This document shows, piece after piece, positions 1 through 8,963 of a stretch of 64,000 bases of DNA. The position numbers and the translations under genes are program-made. Under the pieces are notes generated by a model that worked only from the letters and a program-made list of their open reading frames with translations, did not search any database and was not told the origin of the DNA. Positions within the stretch are counted from its first letter, which is position 1. Each line of letters opens with the position of its first letter. The stretch is taken from the NCBI GenBank assembly GCA_938015595.1, contig CALLPI010000007.1:1-64000 (forward strand). The letters run 5' to 3'. The stretch comes from an uncultured Saprospiraceae bacterium. Its GTDB lineage: Bacteria; Bacteroidota; Bacteroidia; Chitinophagales; Saprospiraceae.

Positions 1-223
1 CGCGGCTACTCCGGCAGCACCAACCGTTATCGGTCATGCTATGTGCGACAGTGCTAACATTAAACGACAGTGCAAAAATGAACAGACAAAAAATTCGGAC
101 AAGCCGTGTTTGCCATCCTTCGCAAAAGCAAAAGAGAGGCAACGCCACACGCAAACCAACCCAAAGTAATTACCTCTCTTGGTTATCCTGCTTACCTTTC
201 ACCCTTTCTAGGGTTGGTGTATG

Positions 224-255
224 TTTGCGCGTTAGTTTTTAAAGTCCTATCTTTG
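224..255 (+). promoter_or_regulatory. Bacteroidota-type promoter upstream of mutY
   Basis: TTTG at 224-227 is followed after 20 nt by TATCTTTG at 248-255, an exact match to the -33 TTTG / -7 TAnnTTTG pattern of the Bacteroidota primary sigma factor. Transcription would begin near 262, giving mutY a leader of about 175 nt. That leader contains the possible relic reading frame at 325-438. No other promoter is obvious before gldE, so mutY-ssb-gldE-gldD may start here. Confidence 0.6.
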
Positions 256-324
256 CCCAGAAATCCAAGCTGCGAATTATGAACGCAAAGAAAATGAATT
301 TCCTGAGAAATTCCAGCCCATCTC

Positions 325-438
325 ATTGGATACCTGCAGGCAGTTGTCATCAAGAATATTGCCCGCGCGTTGGGCTTGCCGTAGGATTACTTCAAGGTAT
401 TGGAAGGTAAACGACAGCGTCCGTCTTTGCGAAATCTT
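325..438 (+). pseudogene. Possible relic of a helix-turn-helix (XRE-like) C-terminus in the mutY leader
   Basis: In the mutY frame, the bases before its ATG read as a peptide containing VVIKNIARALGLP, then an in-frame TAG at 382-384, then DYFKVLEGK. This resembles the end of an XRE-type DNA-binding domain, where phrases such as 'IARALGLP.DYF..LEG' are common. No intact upstream part or start codon was found in this frame. It may be a decayed gene or simply chance. The call is inference from a short motif only. Confidence 0.18.
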
Positions 439-1548
439 ATGACTACCTCCCCCACCCTGCTGCCAGACACCCATGCAGAAATTTTTAGGCAAGAATTACT
501 GAAATGGGCTGAACACATGCATCGTCCACTGCCCTGGAAAGGATCTAAAGACCCATATTGCATCTGGCTCTCTGAAATTTTGCTGCAGCAAACCCGCGCT
601 GCACAGGGCACTCCCTACTACCTGCGCTTTTTGGAGCGCTTTCCCAGTGTGCAGGCGCTGGCCAATGCTAGCGAAGACGAGGTCATGAAAATGTGGGAAG
701 GGCTAGGCTACTATGCACGCGCCCGCAATCTGATGAAAACGGCGCAAGTGGTAGCTTTTGAAAGGCAAGGACAGTTTCCCGACAGTTATGAAGGCTTGTT
801 GCAGTTGCCAGGCGTAGGCGCCTACACAGCAGCAGCTATTGCCTCCTTTGCATACAATGCCCCTCATGCCGTGCTGGATGGCAATGTGTTTAGAGTACTG
901 AGCCGATTTTTCGGCCTGACCGAACCCATTGATACCCCGAAAGGTCGGCGCGTATTTGAGCAATTGGCTCATCAGGTACTGGATACTGCCCAGCCGGCGC
1001 GTTACAATCAGGCCATCATGGATTTTGGAGCGCTGTGCTGCACGCCAAAGTCTCCCCAGTGCACTGATTGTCCGCTTCAGGCACATTGCCGCGCCTTTGC
1101 CTGGCAGGTACAAGGGCAGTTGCCCGTCAAGTCGCGTAGCCTGGTCAAGCGGGAGCGCTATTTTCACTACCTGGTCATGGAATGCGAAGGCCGGGTATAT
1201 GTGCGAAAGCGCGTAGGTAAGGACATTTGGGCTAAGCTATATGAGTTTCCGCTCATTGAAATGCCTGCCTTGGCTGGCAGTATGAGCGATGTGCAGCAAC
1301 ACCCCCTGTGGAGAGAATGGCTGGGCGATACTCCGCACGAGATACGCGCTATGTCTATGCCGGTGCGGCAAACGCTTACTCACCAGCACATTGTGGCTGT
1401 GTTTATTGAAATAGCCCTTCAAAAAGAAATTGCATTGTTAGCATCTGATTATGCGCTGGTGGAACGCCAGAGTTTGACTAACTTTGCCTTTCCGAAGCTC
1501 ATCGGCGAATACCTCAACGCGCGCACGCTTAGGCTGAATCTTTTGTAA
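439..1548 (+). CDS. mutY: A/G-specific adenine DNA glycosylase MutY
   Basis: MutY removes adenine mispaired with 8-oxoguanine in base excision repair. The 369-residue protein shows the family landmarks in order: the catalytic glutamate in LSEILLQQTR, the helix-hairpin-helix LPGVGAYTAAAI, the catalytic aspartate in VLDGNVFRVL, and the iron-sulfur loop with spacing C-X6-C-X2-C-X5-C (CTPKSPQCTDCPLQAHC). A NUDIX-like MutT recognition domain fills the C-terminal third. The start is the ATG that gives MTTSPTLLPD. A longer TTG-initiated frame only adds a short tail shared with the possible relic upstream. ssb follows 14 nt later. The order mutY-ssb-gldE-gldD is a familiar Bacteroidota arrangement. 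Confidence 0.95.
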   Translation: MTTSPTLLPDTHAEIFRQELLKWAEHMHRPLPWKGSKDPYCIWLSEILLQQTRAAQGTPYYLRFLERFPSVQALANASEDEVMKMWEGLGYYARARNLMKTAQVVAFERQGQFPDSYEGLLQLPGVGAYTAAAIASFAYNAPHAVLDGNVFRVLSRFFGLTEPIDTPKGRRVFEQLAHQVLDTAQPARYNQAIMDFGALCCTPKSPQCTDCPLQAHCRAFAWQVQGQLPVKSRSLVKRERYFHYLVMECEGRVYVRKRVGKDIWAKLYEFPLIEMPALAGSMSDVQQHPLWREWLGDTPHEIRAMSMPVRQTLTHQHIVAVFIEIALQKEIALLASDYALVERQSLTNFAFPKLIGEYLNARTLRLNLL

Positions 1549-1562
1549 GAAATTGATAATCA

Positions 1563-2042
1563 ATGGTAAATCGCGTTATTTTGATCGGCAACTTGGGCAA
1601 AGACCCCGAAATACGCCACCTCGACAACGGTGCTGCCGTAGCAAAGTTTACCCTGGCTACCAGTGAATCATACCGCGACAAGGATGGGCAGTGGCAAACC
1701 CTTACCGAGTGGCACGACATCATTGCCTGGCGTCAACTGGCCGAGCGCGCCGCCACCTCTCTCAAAAAGGGTATGACCCTTTATGTAGAAGGCAAACTCA
1801 GCACTCGTGTCTGGCAAGACCAGGACGGCAACGCCCGGCGCACCACTGAGGTAGTAGCCAACTATTTTAGGGTCTTGAACCGGCGCGACGAGCTGGCCAC
1901 CTCCATAGCGGCAGTGCCTATGACAGGAGCCGAAGCTCCGCCCCCTGACGCGAACGATATCCACAGCCATACTACTACCGACGATATGGCCGGGCGTATG
2001 ATGGCAGAGGCGGGGGCTCCTCAGGATGACCTCCCGTTCTGA
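1563..2042 (+). CDS. ssb: Single-stranded DNA-binding protein
   Basis: SSB coats single-stranded DNA in replication, repair and recombination. The 159-residue protein begins MVNRVILIGNLGKDPEIRHL, the standard OB-fold opening. It has the conserved TEWHDIIAW strand and a variable acidic linker, and it ends DDLPF, the C-terminal tip that binds partner proteins. The length is typical. It sits 14 nt after mutY and 44 nt before gldE on the same strand, so it is probably co-transcribed with them. Confidence 0.96.
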   Translation: MVNRVILIGNLGKDPEIRHLDNGAAVAKFTLATSESYRDKDGQWQTLTEWHDIIAWRQLAERAATSLKKGMTLYVEGKLSTRVWQDQDGNARRTTEVVANYFRVLNRRDELATSIAAVPMTGAEAPPPDANDIHSHTTTDDMAGRMMAEAGAPQDDLPF

Positions 2043-2086
2043 CGCTTGCCTGCATCTCTCTCTTCGTGTAACGAATCACGATACTT

Positions 2087-3496
2087 TTGGAACCAGCATC
2101 TGACATACCTTTATCCCTCTGGCCGCTGTTTCTGCAAGTACCTGCTCTGAGTAGTAGTGCTGCATTAGTGGCACTCATAGGCATATGCCTGCTGTTGGTG
2201 TGCTCGGCCTTGATTTCGGGTTCAGAGGTGGCGTTTTTTTCGCTTACGCACCACGATCTGGAAGCACTGCAGGAGGAAAAATCTCCTACAGCCAAAAACA
2301 TTCTGTACCTGAAAGAACGTCCCCGCATTTTGCTGGCCACCATTCTTATCAGCAATAACTTTGTCAACGTTTCCATTGTCATCTTGGCCGACTTGCTGCT
2401 CCGATACTTTCTGCCACCTGAACTCATGGAGCAGTGGGCGCTGTCCACGGTGCAGTGGTTTGGGTACGACGCAGTTTCGGCCGACAATTCTATTGCCCGC
2501 ATACTCAACTTTTTTATTACGGTAATTGCTGTGACTTTCCTGCTGTTGCTCTTTGGCGAAGTAGCACCCAAAGTATATGCTACGCAGCAGAGGCTGCAGT
2601 TGGCCAGGCTTATGGCGCAGCCGCTGCGGGTGCTGGCTGTAGTATTTAGGCCGCTGAGCTTTTTGCTGGCGCGCTCTACGCACCATATCGAAAGACGGCT
2701 AGAACGCCATGTGCGAGGCGGAACCAGCAAAAAGGAAATTGGGGAGGCTATTGAGCTCACTGTAAGCCGCGACAAAGATACCGCTAGGGAGGAGTTGGAT
2801 ATTCTGCACAGCATAGTCAAATTTGGCGGTGTAGCCGTTAAGCAAATTATGACCTCGCGCATGGATATTGTGGCCTTAGAAAATACCGCCTCTTACAAGG
2901 AAGTGCTGGCTATTGCCCGGAAGTCGGGTTACTCGCGCATTCCTGTGTATGAAGAAGACCTGGACAATATCGTGGGCATCCTCTATGTGAAAGACTTGCT
3001 GGGGCACTTACAGGAACCCGACAATTTTGCCTGGCAGCCGCTGGTACGCACCAACGTGTTTTATGTGCCCGAGTCCAAAAAGATTGACGACTTGCTGCGC
3101 GAGTTCCAACGCCAGCATCTTCACATGGCTATTGTAGTAGATGAATATGGCGGCACCGCCGGTCTCGTTACCTTAGAAGACATCATGGAAGAAATTATTG
3201 GCGATATCAAGGACGAGTTTGACGACGAAAGCGAGGTCGAATACCAAAAAATTGACGACCACAATTACCTGTTCGAAGGCAAAACCCTGCTGACCGATCT
3301 ATGCCGTATCACGGGCATTCCGCTAGAGGATTTTGAAGCAGTGCGCGGCGAGGCCGATTCTCTGGCAGGGCTGTTATTAGAGTTGTGCGGTCAACTCCCT
3401 CGAAAGGATGCCGTCATTCACCACAATTCATACACCTTCCGAATCGTTTCCGTTAGCAAGCGCCGCATTGAGCAAGTGCGCCTTACCATTCCATAA
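2087..3496 (+). CDS. gldE: Gliding motility-associated protein GldE (CNNM/CBS-domain membrane protein)
   Basis: GldE is an inner-membrane protein needed, with GldD, for gliding and type IX secretion in Flavobacterium-type bacteria. Its exact role is unknown. The 469-residue product has an N-terminal CNNM/DUF21 domain with several membrane helices (roughly residues 20-200, including LISGSEVAFFSLT). A tandem CBS pair follows (about 215-340, with the motif RIPVYEEDLDNIVGILYVKDLL), and then a CorC/HlyC C-terminal domain. The start is a TTG (LEPASDIP). I keep it because no ATG lies before the first helix. gldD follows 9 nt downstream, which supports gldE over a generic CorC homologue. Confidence 0.88.
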   Translation: MEPASDIPLSLWPLFLQVPALSSSAALVALIGICLLLVCSALISGSEVAFFSLTHHDLEALQEEKSPTAKNILYLKERPRILLATILISNNFVNVSIVILADLLLRYFLPPELMEQWALSTVQWFGYDAVSADNSIARILNFFITVIAVTFLLLLFGEVAPKVYATQQRLQLARLMAQPLRVLAVVFRPLSFLLARSTHHIERRLERHVRGGTSKKEIGEAIELTVSRDKDTAREELDILHSIVKFGGVAVKQIMTSRMDIVALENTASYKEVLAIARKSGYSRIPVYEEDLDNIVGILYVKDLLGHLQEPDNFAWQPLVRTNVFYVPESKKIDDLLREFQRQHLHMAIVVDEYGGTAGLVTLEDIMEEIIGDIKDEFDDESEVEYQKIDDHNYLFEGKTLLTDLCRITGIPLEDFEAVRGEADSLAGLLLELCGQLPRKDAVIHHNSYTFRIVSVSKRRIEQVRLTIP

Positions 3497-3505
3497 CCAC
3501 TGCAC

Positions 3506-4093
3506 ATGAGACCAGCCGCCTTTATTGCTATTATTTGCCTGCTCTTGAGCGCCTGCTATCGCCCCGAGTACACACCGCGCCCCCGAGCCTATCCAAAAGT
3601 GGAATACCCGCAGAAGGCCTGGCAAAACTTCCAGTTGTCAAGTTGTGACCTCAGCTTTGAGTACCCGGTATATGCTGTGGTACAACGCGACTCTTTCTTT
3701 TTTGACGAAGCACCACCACACCCATGCTGGTTCAACATTTACTTCCCCGATTTTGATGCCAAAATACACTGTAGCTACTACCAGGTAGGCCGCCCAAAGA
3801 GTATGGATCGGCTTAAGCAAGACGCCTTTGAAATGGTAGACTGGCACAACAAGCGCGCCAACTTCATCGAAGAAAAAGGCGTGCGTCTGCCCAATGGCGT
3901 CACGGGCTTTGTCTTCAACATTGAGGGGCCGGCCGCATCGCCATTCCAGTTCTATCTGACCGACAGTACGCGCCACTTCCTGCGGGGAGCGCTGTACTTC
4001 AACACCTCGGTAAACCCTGACTCCATCGCGCCGGTGTTTGACTTTGTACGCCAGGACATTATGCACATGATTGAAACCTTCCAATGGAAATGA
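3506..4093 (+). CDS. gldD: Gliding motility lipoprotein GldD
   Basis: GldD is a lipoprotein required for gliding motility and probably linked to the type IX secretion machinery. The 195-residue product opens with a short signal peptide and the lipobox LLSAC, so the mature N-terminus is the lipid-modified cysteine at residue 17. The body contains the recognisable family stretches CDLSFEYPVYA and CWFNIYFPDFDAKIHCSYY. The gene lies 9 nt after gldE, the expected pairing. It ends 34 nt before ftcD. Confidence 0.9.
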   Translation: MRPAAFIAIICLLLSACYRPEYTPRPRAYPKVEYPQKAWQNFQLSSCDLSFEYPVYAVVQRDSFFFDEAPPHPCWFNIYFPDFDAKIHCSYYQVGRPKSMDRLKQDAFEMVDWHNKRANFIEEKGVRLPNGVTGFVFNIEGPAASPFQFYLTDSTRHFLRGALYFNTSVNPDSIAPVFDFVRQDIMHMIETFQWK

Positions 4094-4127
4094 CCCTCAT
4101 CACCCCATTTGCTTATCCTATCTGCAC

Positions 4128-5810
4128 ATGAAGAAGATACTCGAATGTGTACCCAACTTCAGCGAAGGGCGAGATCCCGAAGTCATTGCCCGCATCACGG
4201 CTGCCATTGAAGCTGTACACGGCGTGCAACTTCTGGATGTGGATCCTGGTAAAGCCACCAACCGCACGGTAGTCACTTTTGTAGGCGAACCGGAAGCTGT
4301 AGTGGAGGCCGCCTTTCAGGCCATCAAAGTAGCCGCTGCACTTATTGACATGAGCAAACATCAGGGCGAGCACCCTCGCATGGGCGCCACCGACGTGTGT
4401 CCCTTGATCCCCGTCAGTGGTATGGATATGGCTGAGGCAGTTGCTTGGGCGCATCGCCTGGCTCAAAAAGTAGGCGAGGCATTGGAAATCCCTGTTTACC
4501 TATACGAGGCCGCCGCCACACGCCCCGAGCGCCGCAACCTGGCCACCATTCGCGCTGGCGAGTATGAAGGCTTGCCACAAAAACTCCAAGACCCCAACTG
4601 GGCCCCCGACTACGGCCCTGCACGCTTCAACCCCCGCAGCGGCGCTACCGTCATTGGTGCACGTGACTTCCTGGTGGCTTACAACGTCAACCTCAATACT
4701 ACTTCGGTGCGACGCGCCAACAGCGTGGCTTTTGATGTTAGGGAACAAGGCAGGGTCTTGCGCGAAGGCGACCCCATCACCGGCCCTGTACGCAAAGACG
4801 AACATGGGGAGCCCCTGCGTCAGCCAGGCGCATGCAAGGCAGTGAAGGCTATCGGATGGTACATCGAAGAATACGGCATTGCGCAAGTGTCCATGAACCT
4901 AACCGACCTGAGCACAACCCCGCTGCATGTGGCATTTGAAGCCTGTTGTAAAAGCGCTGAGGCACGGGGGATGCGCGTCACAGGGTCTGAAATAGTAGGC
5001 ATGGTACCCCTGCGCGTACTATTAGAGGCAGGACGCTACTTCTTACACAAGCAGAAGCGCTCGGCGGGCGTATCGGAGGAAGAACTGATACGCATGGCAG
5101 TGCGCTCGCTGGGACTGGACGACTTAGCGCCGTTTGACCCACAGCAGAAAGTAATTGAATACAAACTCCGGCAGCCCTCGGATGCGCCGTTGGCAGCCAT
5201 GTCGCTGGCGAAATTTGCCGACCAAACGGCCTCCGAAAGCCCTGCCCCGGGAGGAGGCTCCATCTCGGCTTATGTGGGAGCACTAGGGGCTGCTCTGGCC
5301 GCTATGGTGGCCAATCTGTCGTCGCACAAGCGCGGCTGGGATGAGCAGTGGGCTTATTTCTCCAACATGGCTGAGCGTGCGCAACACCTCAAACAACGCC
5401 TACTTCACTTAGTAGATGAGGATACGCACGCCTTCAACGCCATCATGGCTGCTTTTCAATTGCCCAAGCAAACGCCTGAAGAAAAAGAAGCGCGCAGCGT
5501 TGCTATCGAACAGGCCACTCGCCGCGCCATAGACGTACCGCTGCAAACCATACAGGCCGCCCTGGCTTCCTTCGACCTCATTGAGGCCATGGTACAAAAC
5601 GGTAATCCCAACTCCGTGACCGACGCCGGCGTGGGAGCACTATGCGCGTGGACTGCAACGTATGGTGCAGCGTTGAACGTAGAGGTAAATGCCGCCTCGC
5701 TCAGAGACCGTACCTTTGCAGAGGCAGCCATACAGCAAGCTCGTGGAGCCACCGCCTTGGCCAGCGAGCGCAAACAGGCCATTTTGCAAGCTGTAAAAGA
5801 AAAGATTTAG
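4128..5810 (+). CDS. ftcD: Bifunctional glutamate formimidoyltransferase / formimidoyltetrahydrofolate cyclodeaminase
   Basis: This 560-residue enzyme transfers the formimino group of formiminoglutamate (from histidine breakdown) to tetrahydrofolate, then releases ammonia to give methenyl-THF. The N-terminal formiminotransferase half begins MKKILECVPNFSEGRD and carries GEHPRMGATDVCPLIP. The C-terminal cyclodeaminase half starts near residue 360 with FADQTASESPAPGGGS. Many bacteria split these activities, so the fusion is worth noting. The ATG at 4128 matches the family start, and a longer upstream frame overlaps gldD. No other hut genes lie nearby. tsaE follows 11 nt later. Confidence 0.93.
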   Translation: MKKILECVPNFSEGRDPEVIARITAAIEAVHGVQLLDVDPGKATNRTVVTFVGEPEAVVEAAFQAIKVAAALIDMSKHQGEHPRMGATDVCPLIPVSGMDMAEAVAWAHRLAQKVGEALEIPVYLYEAAATRPERRNLATIRAGEYEGLPQKLQDPNWAPDYGPARFNPRSGATVIGARDFLVAYNVNLNTTSVRRANSVAFDVREQGRVLREGDPITGPVRKDEHGEPLRQPGACKAVKAIGWYIEEYGIAQVSMNLTDLSTTPLHVAFEACCKSAEARGMRVTGSEIVGMVPLRVLLEAGRYFLHKQKRSAGVSEEELIRMAVRSLGLDDLAPFDPQQKVIEYKLRQPSDAPLAAMSLAKFADQTASESPAPGGGSISAYVGALGAALAAMVANLSSHKRGWDEQWAYFSNMAERAQHLKQRLLHLVDEDTHAFNAIMAAFQLPKQTPEEKEARSVAIEQATRRAIDVPLQTIQAALASFDLIEAMVQNGNPNSVTDAGVGALCAWTATYGAALNVEVNAASLRDRTFAEAAIQQARGATALASERKQAILQAVKEKI

Positions 5811-5821
5811 CCGGTTTTTTC

Positions 5822-6247
5822 ATGCAAGACCAGAATACCTTCACTTATGATTTGCGCGATATTGCTGCAGCGGCAGAGTTCGTACTGGCCAAGGCAGGCC
5901 CGCGCAAAGTCATAGCCTTTTACGGAGGCATGGGCGCTGGCAAAACCACTTTAATAAAGGCTATCTGCGCTCAATTAGGCGTACAGGATATTACAGCAAG
6001 CCCCACTTTTGCCCTTATCAACGTATATGCGCATCCCGACGGCCATACACAGGTGTATCATATTGACCTGTATCGCTTGCGCCATCTGGAGGAGGCACTG
6101 GATATCGGGGTGGAAGAAATCTTGTATAAATCAGCAGATTACGTATTCATCGAATGGCCGGAAATACTGGAACCATTGATGCCAGAAGACGTCCTTCGCG
6201 TACACCTCGAAAACCTGGGAGATACTCAAAGGCGCATGGGCATTTGA
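5822..6247 (+). CDS. tsaE: tRNA threonylcarbamoyladenosine biosynthesis ATPase TsaE
   Basis: TsaE is the small ATPase that works with TsaB and TsaD to make t6A37 in tRNAs that read ANN codons. The 141-residue protein has the P-loop GGMGAGKTT near residue 40, the ASPTFALINVY stretch, and the YHIDLYRL and FIEWPEI motifs of the family. The length is typical. The ATG at 5822 gives the expected N-terminus (MQDQNTFTYDL), 11 nt after ftcD. The longer open frame reading back into ftcD is not supported. Confidence 0.94.
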   Translation: MQDQNTFTYDLRDIAAAAEFVLAKAGPRKVIAFYGGMGAGKTTLIKAICAQLGVQDITASPTFALINVYAHPDGHTQVYHIDLYRLRHLEEALDIGVEEILYKSADYVFIEWPEILEPLMPEDVLRVHLENLGDTQRRMGI

Positions 6248-6273
6248 CTTTGGTCAGAAAAATCCTATCTTCG
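6243..6273 (+). promoter_or_regulatory. Probable promoter of the HIT protein gene
   Basis: TTTG at 6243-6246 overlaps the tsaE stop codon. It is followed after 19 nt by TATCTTCG at 6266-6273, one mismatch from TAnnTTTG. The HIT gene ATG lies 23 nt downstream. Confidence 0.45.
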
Positions 6274-6296
6274 CCTCACACCGAATTTGTACTGCT

Positions 6297-6716
6297 ATGC
6301 CTTGTATCTTTTGTGAAATTGCCGCAGGCCGTGCGCCAGCCAGTATCGTGTATGAAGACAACATGGCACTAGCTTTCATGGACATCAACCCCATCAACCC
6401 AGGCCATGTACTGGTCATGCCCCGCCGCCACTTTGAGACCCTGAGCGACATGGACGAGACCACCGGCATGCACGTGTTTCAGATAGCCATGCGCGTAGAG
6501 CAAGCGCTGCGCAATGTAGAAGAGATTCGATGCGAGGGTACCAATCTACTCATGACCAACGGCGCAGTGGCTGGCCAGACGGAATTCCACGCCCATTTAC
6601 ACATCCTACCCAGATTTCAGGGCGATAACGTGCGCTTTCGCTTTGCACAGGCCGCTCGTCCTGAGCGTCATGTACTTGATCAATTGGCCGATGCCATTGA
6701 ACTGGCCATGCAATAA
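6297..6716 (+). CDS. HIT-family nucleotide-binding protein (Hint/HinT-like hydrolase)
   Basis: HIT proteins hydrolyse or transfer nucleotidyl groups, and the bacterial Hint type acts on adenosine phosphoramidates. The 139-residue product has an N-terminal CIFC pair typical of zinc-binding Hint proteins, then INPGHVLVMPRRH. The histidine triad lies in FHAHLHILPR near residue 100, preceded by NGAVAGQ. The length is that of a single-domain HIT protein. The physiological substrate cannot be read from sequence. The gene is convergent with the mscS gene, whose stop lies 15 nt away. Confidence 0.9.
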   Translation: MPCIFCEIAAGRAPASIVYEDNMALAFMDINPINPGHVLVMPRRHFETLSDMDETTGMHVFQIAMRVEQALRNVEEIRCEGTNLLMTNGAVAGQTEFHAHLHILPRFQGDNVRFRFAQAARPERHVLDQLADAIELAMQ

Positions 6717-6731
6717 TCCAACCTGTAGCGC

Positions 6732-7550
6732 TTACTTGCCAATTTTGCCCATTTCTACGCCTTCGGAGTAAGCGAAAGCGATGTTGTGTTCACTCAAGGC
6801 TCGCTTAATGCGGCGGTACGCTTCAAAGTACACATCCCAGTAGTGCTCCGACTCAGTGTAAGGGCGAACAGCCAACTTGACGTTGTGGCTATCAAACTCC
6901 AGTATCCCTACAAAAGGCGCCGGCTCGGCCAGCACATGAGGCGTTTGGCGCAGGGCTTCCAATATGATAGCCTCTACTTTGTCGAAATCTTCATCGTAAG
7001 GCATGGGCACTACTAAATCCACGCGTAGTATTTTGCGGGTGCTCAGGTTAGTAATAGCGCCGTTGATAGCCTCCGAGTTGGGCACAATTACAGTGCGGTT
7101 GTCTAACGTAGCTATTATAGTATTAAAAATCTGCACTTCGGTCACGTGTCCGGTGTAGTCATCAATAGTGACGAGGTCGCCAGCCCGATAAGGCCTAAAA
7201 ATGAGGATAATGACGCCGGCGGCAAAGTTGCCCAGGCTGCCCTGCAAGGCCAGGCCAATAGCAAAACCCGCCGCTGCAAGAGCTGCTACGAAAGAGGTAG
7301 TTTCGATACCCACAATACCTGCCGCACTAAATATGAGCAGGGTTTTGAGCAAGATGCCGCCTAATGAGGCTAAAAACGGGCTTACATCCGCACTAAGGCC
7401 ACTGCGCTGCATGGCTTGTAAGCCAGATTTGACCAGGCGATTGATGACTCTGAAGCCTATCCAAAGCAATACCAGGGCAAGCAGCACCTTGGGGGTGTAC
7501 TTGATAAGCATTTCGGTGATGAGTTCGATGTATTTTTCCACAGTTTCCAT
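6732..7550 (-). CDS. mscS: Small-conductance mechanosensitive channel, MscS family
   Basis: MscS channels open under membrane tension to release solutes during hypo-osmotic shock. The 272-residue protein has the three-helix core of the minimal channel: TM1 around residues 15-40, TM2 around 60-85, and a glycine/alanine-rich pore helix TM3 containing AAAGFAIGLALQGSLGNFA. The beta domain follows (VTIDDYTGHVTEVQIFNT and VIVPNSEAINGAITN), then an alpha/beta C-terminal domain. The size matches E. coli MscS (286 residues). The gene stands alone, convergent with the HIT gene and with its own -7 element upstream. Confidence 0.93.
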   Translation of the reverse strand: METVEKYIELITEMLIKYTPKVLLALVLLWIGFRVINRLVKSGLQAMQRSGLSADVSPFLASLGGILLKTLLIFSAAGIVGIETTSFVAALAAAGFAIGLALQGSLGNFAAGVIILIFRPYRAGDLVTIDDYTGHVTEVQIFNTIIATLDNRTVIVPNSEAINGAITNLSTRKILRVDLVVPMPYDEDFDKVEAIILEALRQTPHVLAEPAPFVGILEFDSHNVKLAVRPYTESEHYWDVYFEAYRRIKRALSEHNIAFAYSEGVEMGKIGK

Positions 7551-7578
7551 GAATTGGTACGCTTGGTTTATCGTTTGG

Positions 7579-7586
7579 CAAAGGTA
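7579..7586 (-). promoter_or_regulatory. -7 promoter element of mscS
   Basis: The minus strand reads TACCTTTG, an exact TAnnTTTG match ending 29 nt before the mscS ATG. No convincing -33 TTTG is visible at the right distance. Confidence 0.45.
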
Positions 7587-7923
7587 TGGCGCTGCTTGGG
7601 AATGCGGGACTTATTTGCACCCATTAGCCAGCATTTTGTGTAGTTAAATTTTTGCAACACCATGGCTATTACTTGCTTTAATAAAAATTGGTGGAATTCT
7701 TTTCGCAGGCCACTTTTCGTTGGGCAACGATGCGAGCTATGAATTGCAAGGCGGAACTTAGGCTGTTGGAATTTTTATGCACTGAAAAACAGATGTTTAT
7801 GTAGCAACTTTTGATACGGGTGAAAAACTGGCACGATTTATGGAGTGTATTCATGCAGCAGCGGTGCTGCACCTAAAAAGTGTAATCTCAATCATGTTTC
7901 ACCATTTCAAAACTTTTATTACT
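7587..7923. other. Intergenic region between divergent mscS and DUF3179 genes
   Basis: This AT-richer stretch of about 340 nt has no reading frame with a recognisable product on either strand. It must hold the promoter of the DUF3179 gene, but I find no clear TTTG/TAnnTTTG pair in that direction. No RNA gene or repeat was recognised. Confidence 0.5.
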
Positions 7924-8919
7924 ATGAACACTGTTCTTCGCTTTCTCGCTTTGGTATGCTTGGCTTTGGGCACTCATCCGTTTATTGTACAGGCACAACT
8001 GCCCACGCTCAATGGCTTTGTACTAGAAGACCTAGCGCTGCCCATCGAAGAGATGTACATTGGTGGGCCCTCGCGCGAACATATCAAGCCTGTTGATACC
8101 CCAGAATTTATCCCTGCATCTAACGATGACTTCCTGCAAAGCAACGACATGGTCATCGGCATTACCTGGAACGGCGTGACCAAGGCCTATCCGGCGCGCA
8201 TCCTCAACCACCACGAGGTAGTGAATGACCGCTTTGGCGACCAGCACGTAGCCGTCACTTACTCACCACTTACCGGCACAGCTATCGCGTACCTGGCAGA
8301 ACTGAACGGCCAGCCTCAAAGCTTCGCCGTGTCGGGCCTGGTTTACAACAACAACACCCTGTTTTATGACCGCACAACGGAGTCGTTGTGGTGCCAAGTA
8401 CTGGGGCAAGCAGTATCGGGCAAGTACTCAGGAGAATCCCTACGCCAAATACCTGCTACCTGGACTACCTGGGAAAACTGGAAAAATCAGCATCCCAATA
8501 CTTTAGTGCTTAGCCGCCATACTGGCCACGAGATTGATTATGCCGTAAATCCATATGCAGACTATGAAACCTCGCGCGGCCTGCGATACCCCATCAACAA
8601 AGTAAACAAAATAATGCCACTTAAAGAAAAAGTAGTGGGTGTAGAGGTCAGTGGAGCTTTTAGAGCATACCCTCTGTACGTATTGCAAATGGAAAATCGC
8701 CCACTGATAGCCGATACCTTCAATGGCCAGGAGTTGCTCATTCGCTATGATAAAGATACCAAAACCGTACTGATAACCAACATCAAGGGCGAGGTATTCC
8801 CCACGGTAAGCGGCTACTGGTTTGCCTGGTATGCTTTCCATCCGGAAACAGACGTATTCATACTCGACGACAGCAAAACGCGCCGTGCACCCGAAATCAC
8901 TACAGCTTCAGTGCAGTAA
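7924..8919 (+). CDS. Exported DUF3179-domain protein
   Basis: This 331-residue protein of unknown function starts with a signal peptide (MNTVLRFLALVCLALGTHPF followed by a VQAQ cleavage region), so it is probably exported. The rest matches the DUF3179 pattern. It has a GITWNGVTKAYPARILNHHE segment, the LTGTAIAY strand, SGLVYNNNTLFYDRTTESLW, and a TWTTWENWKNQHPNTLVLS block. Two frames upstream of ATG 7924 could add residues, but that ATG is best placed relative to the signal peptide. The gene is followed by a strong hairpin plus T-tract. The biochemical role is unknown for the family. Confidence 0.8.
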   Translation: MNTVLRFLALVCLALGTHPFIVQAQLPTLNGFVLEDLALPIEEMYIGGPSREHIKPVDTPEFIPASNDDFLQSNDMVIGITWNGVTKAYPARILNHHEVVNDRFGDQHVAVTYSPLTGTAIAYLAELNGQPQSFAVSGLVYNNNTLFYDRTTESLWCQVLGQAVSGKYSGESLRQIPATWTTWENWKNQHPNTLVLSRHTGHEIDYAVNPYADYETSRGLRYPINKVNKIMPLKEKVVGVEVSGAFRAYPLYVLQMENRPLIADTFNGQELLIRYDKDTKTVLITNIKGEVFPTVSGYWFAWYAFHPETDVFILDDSKTRRAPEITTASVQ

Positions 8920-8963
8920 GCCACCAACTCAAGAATGTCTGTACAACCAACGCGCTCCGGTCG

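Noticed and set aside
36-242. A 68-codon open frame before mutY
   Set aside because: The product has no recognisable pattern, and its end overlaps the -33 element of the mutY promoter.
1975-2862. A 295-codon open frame on the minus strand inside gldE
   Set aside because: It lies entirely antisense to ssb/gldE, its Ser/Arg-rich product has no domain, and the plus-strand genes are certain.
5642-5821. A 60-codon N-terminal extension of TsaE
   Set aside because: It overlaps the end of ftcD, and the family start fits the ATG at 5822.
7678-7872. A 64-codon minus-strand frame in the mscS/DUF3179 gap
   Set aside because: Cys/Ser/Asn-rich with no domain, no promoter and no neighbour linkage; probably chance.
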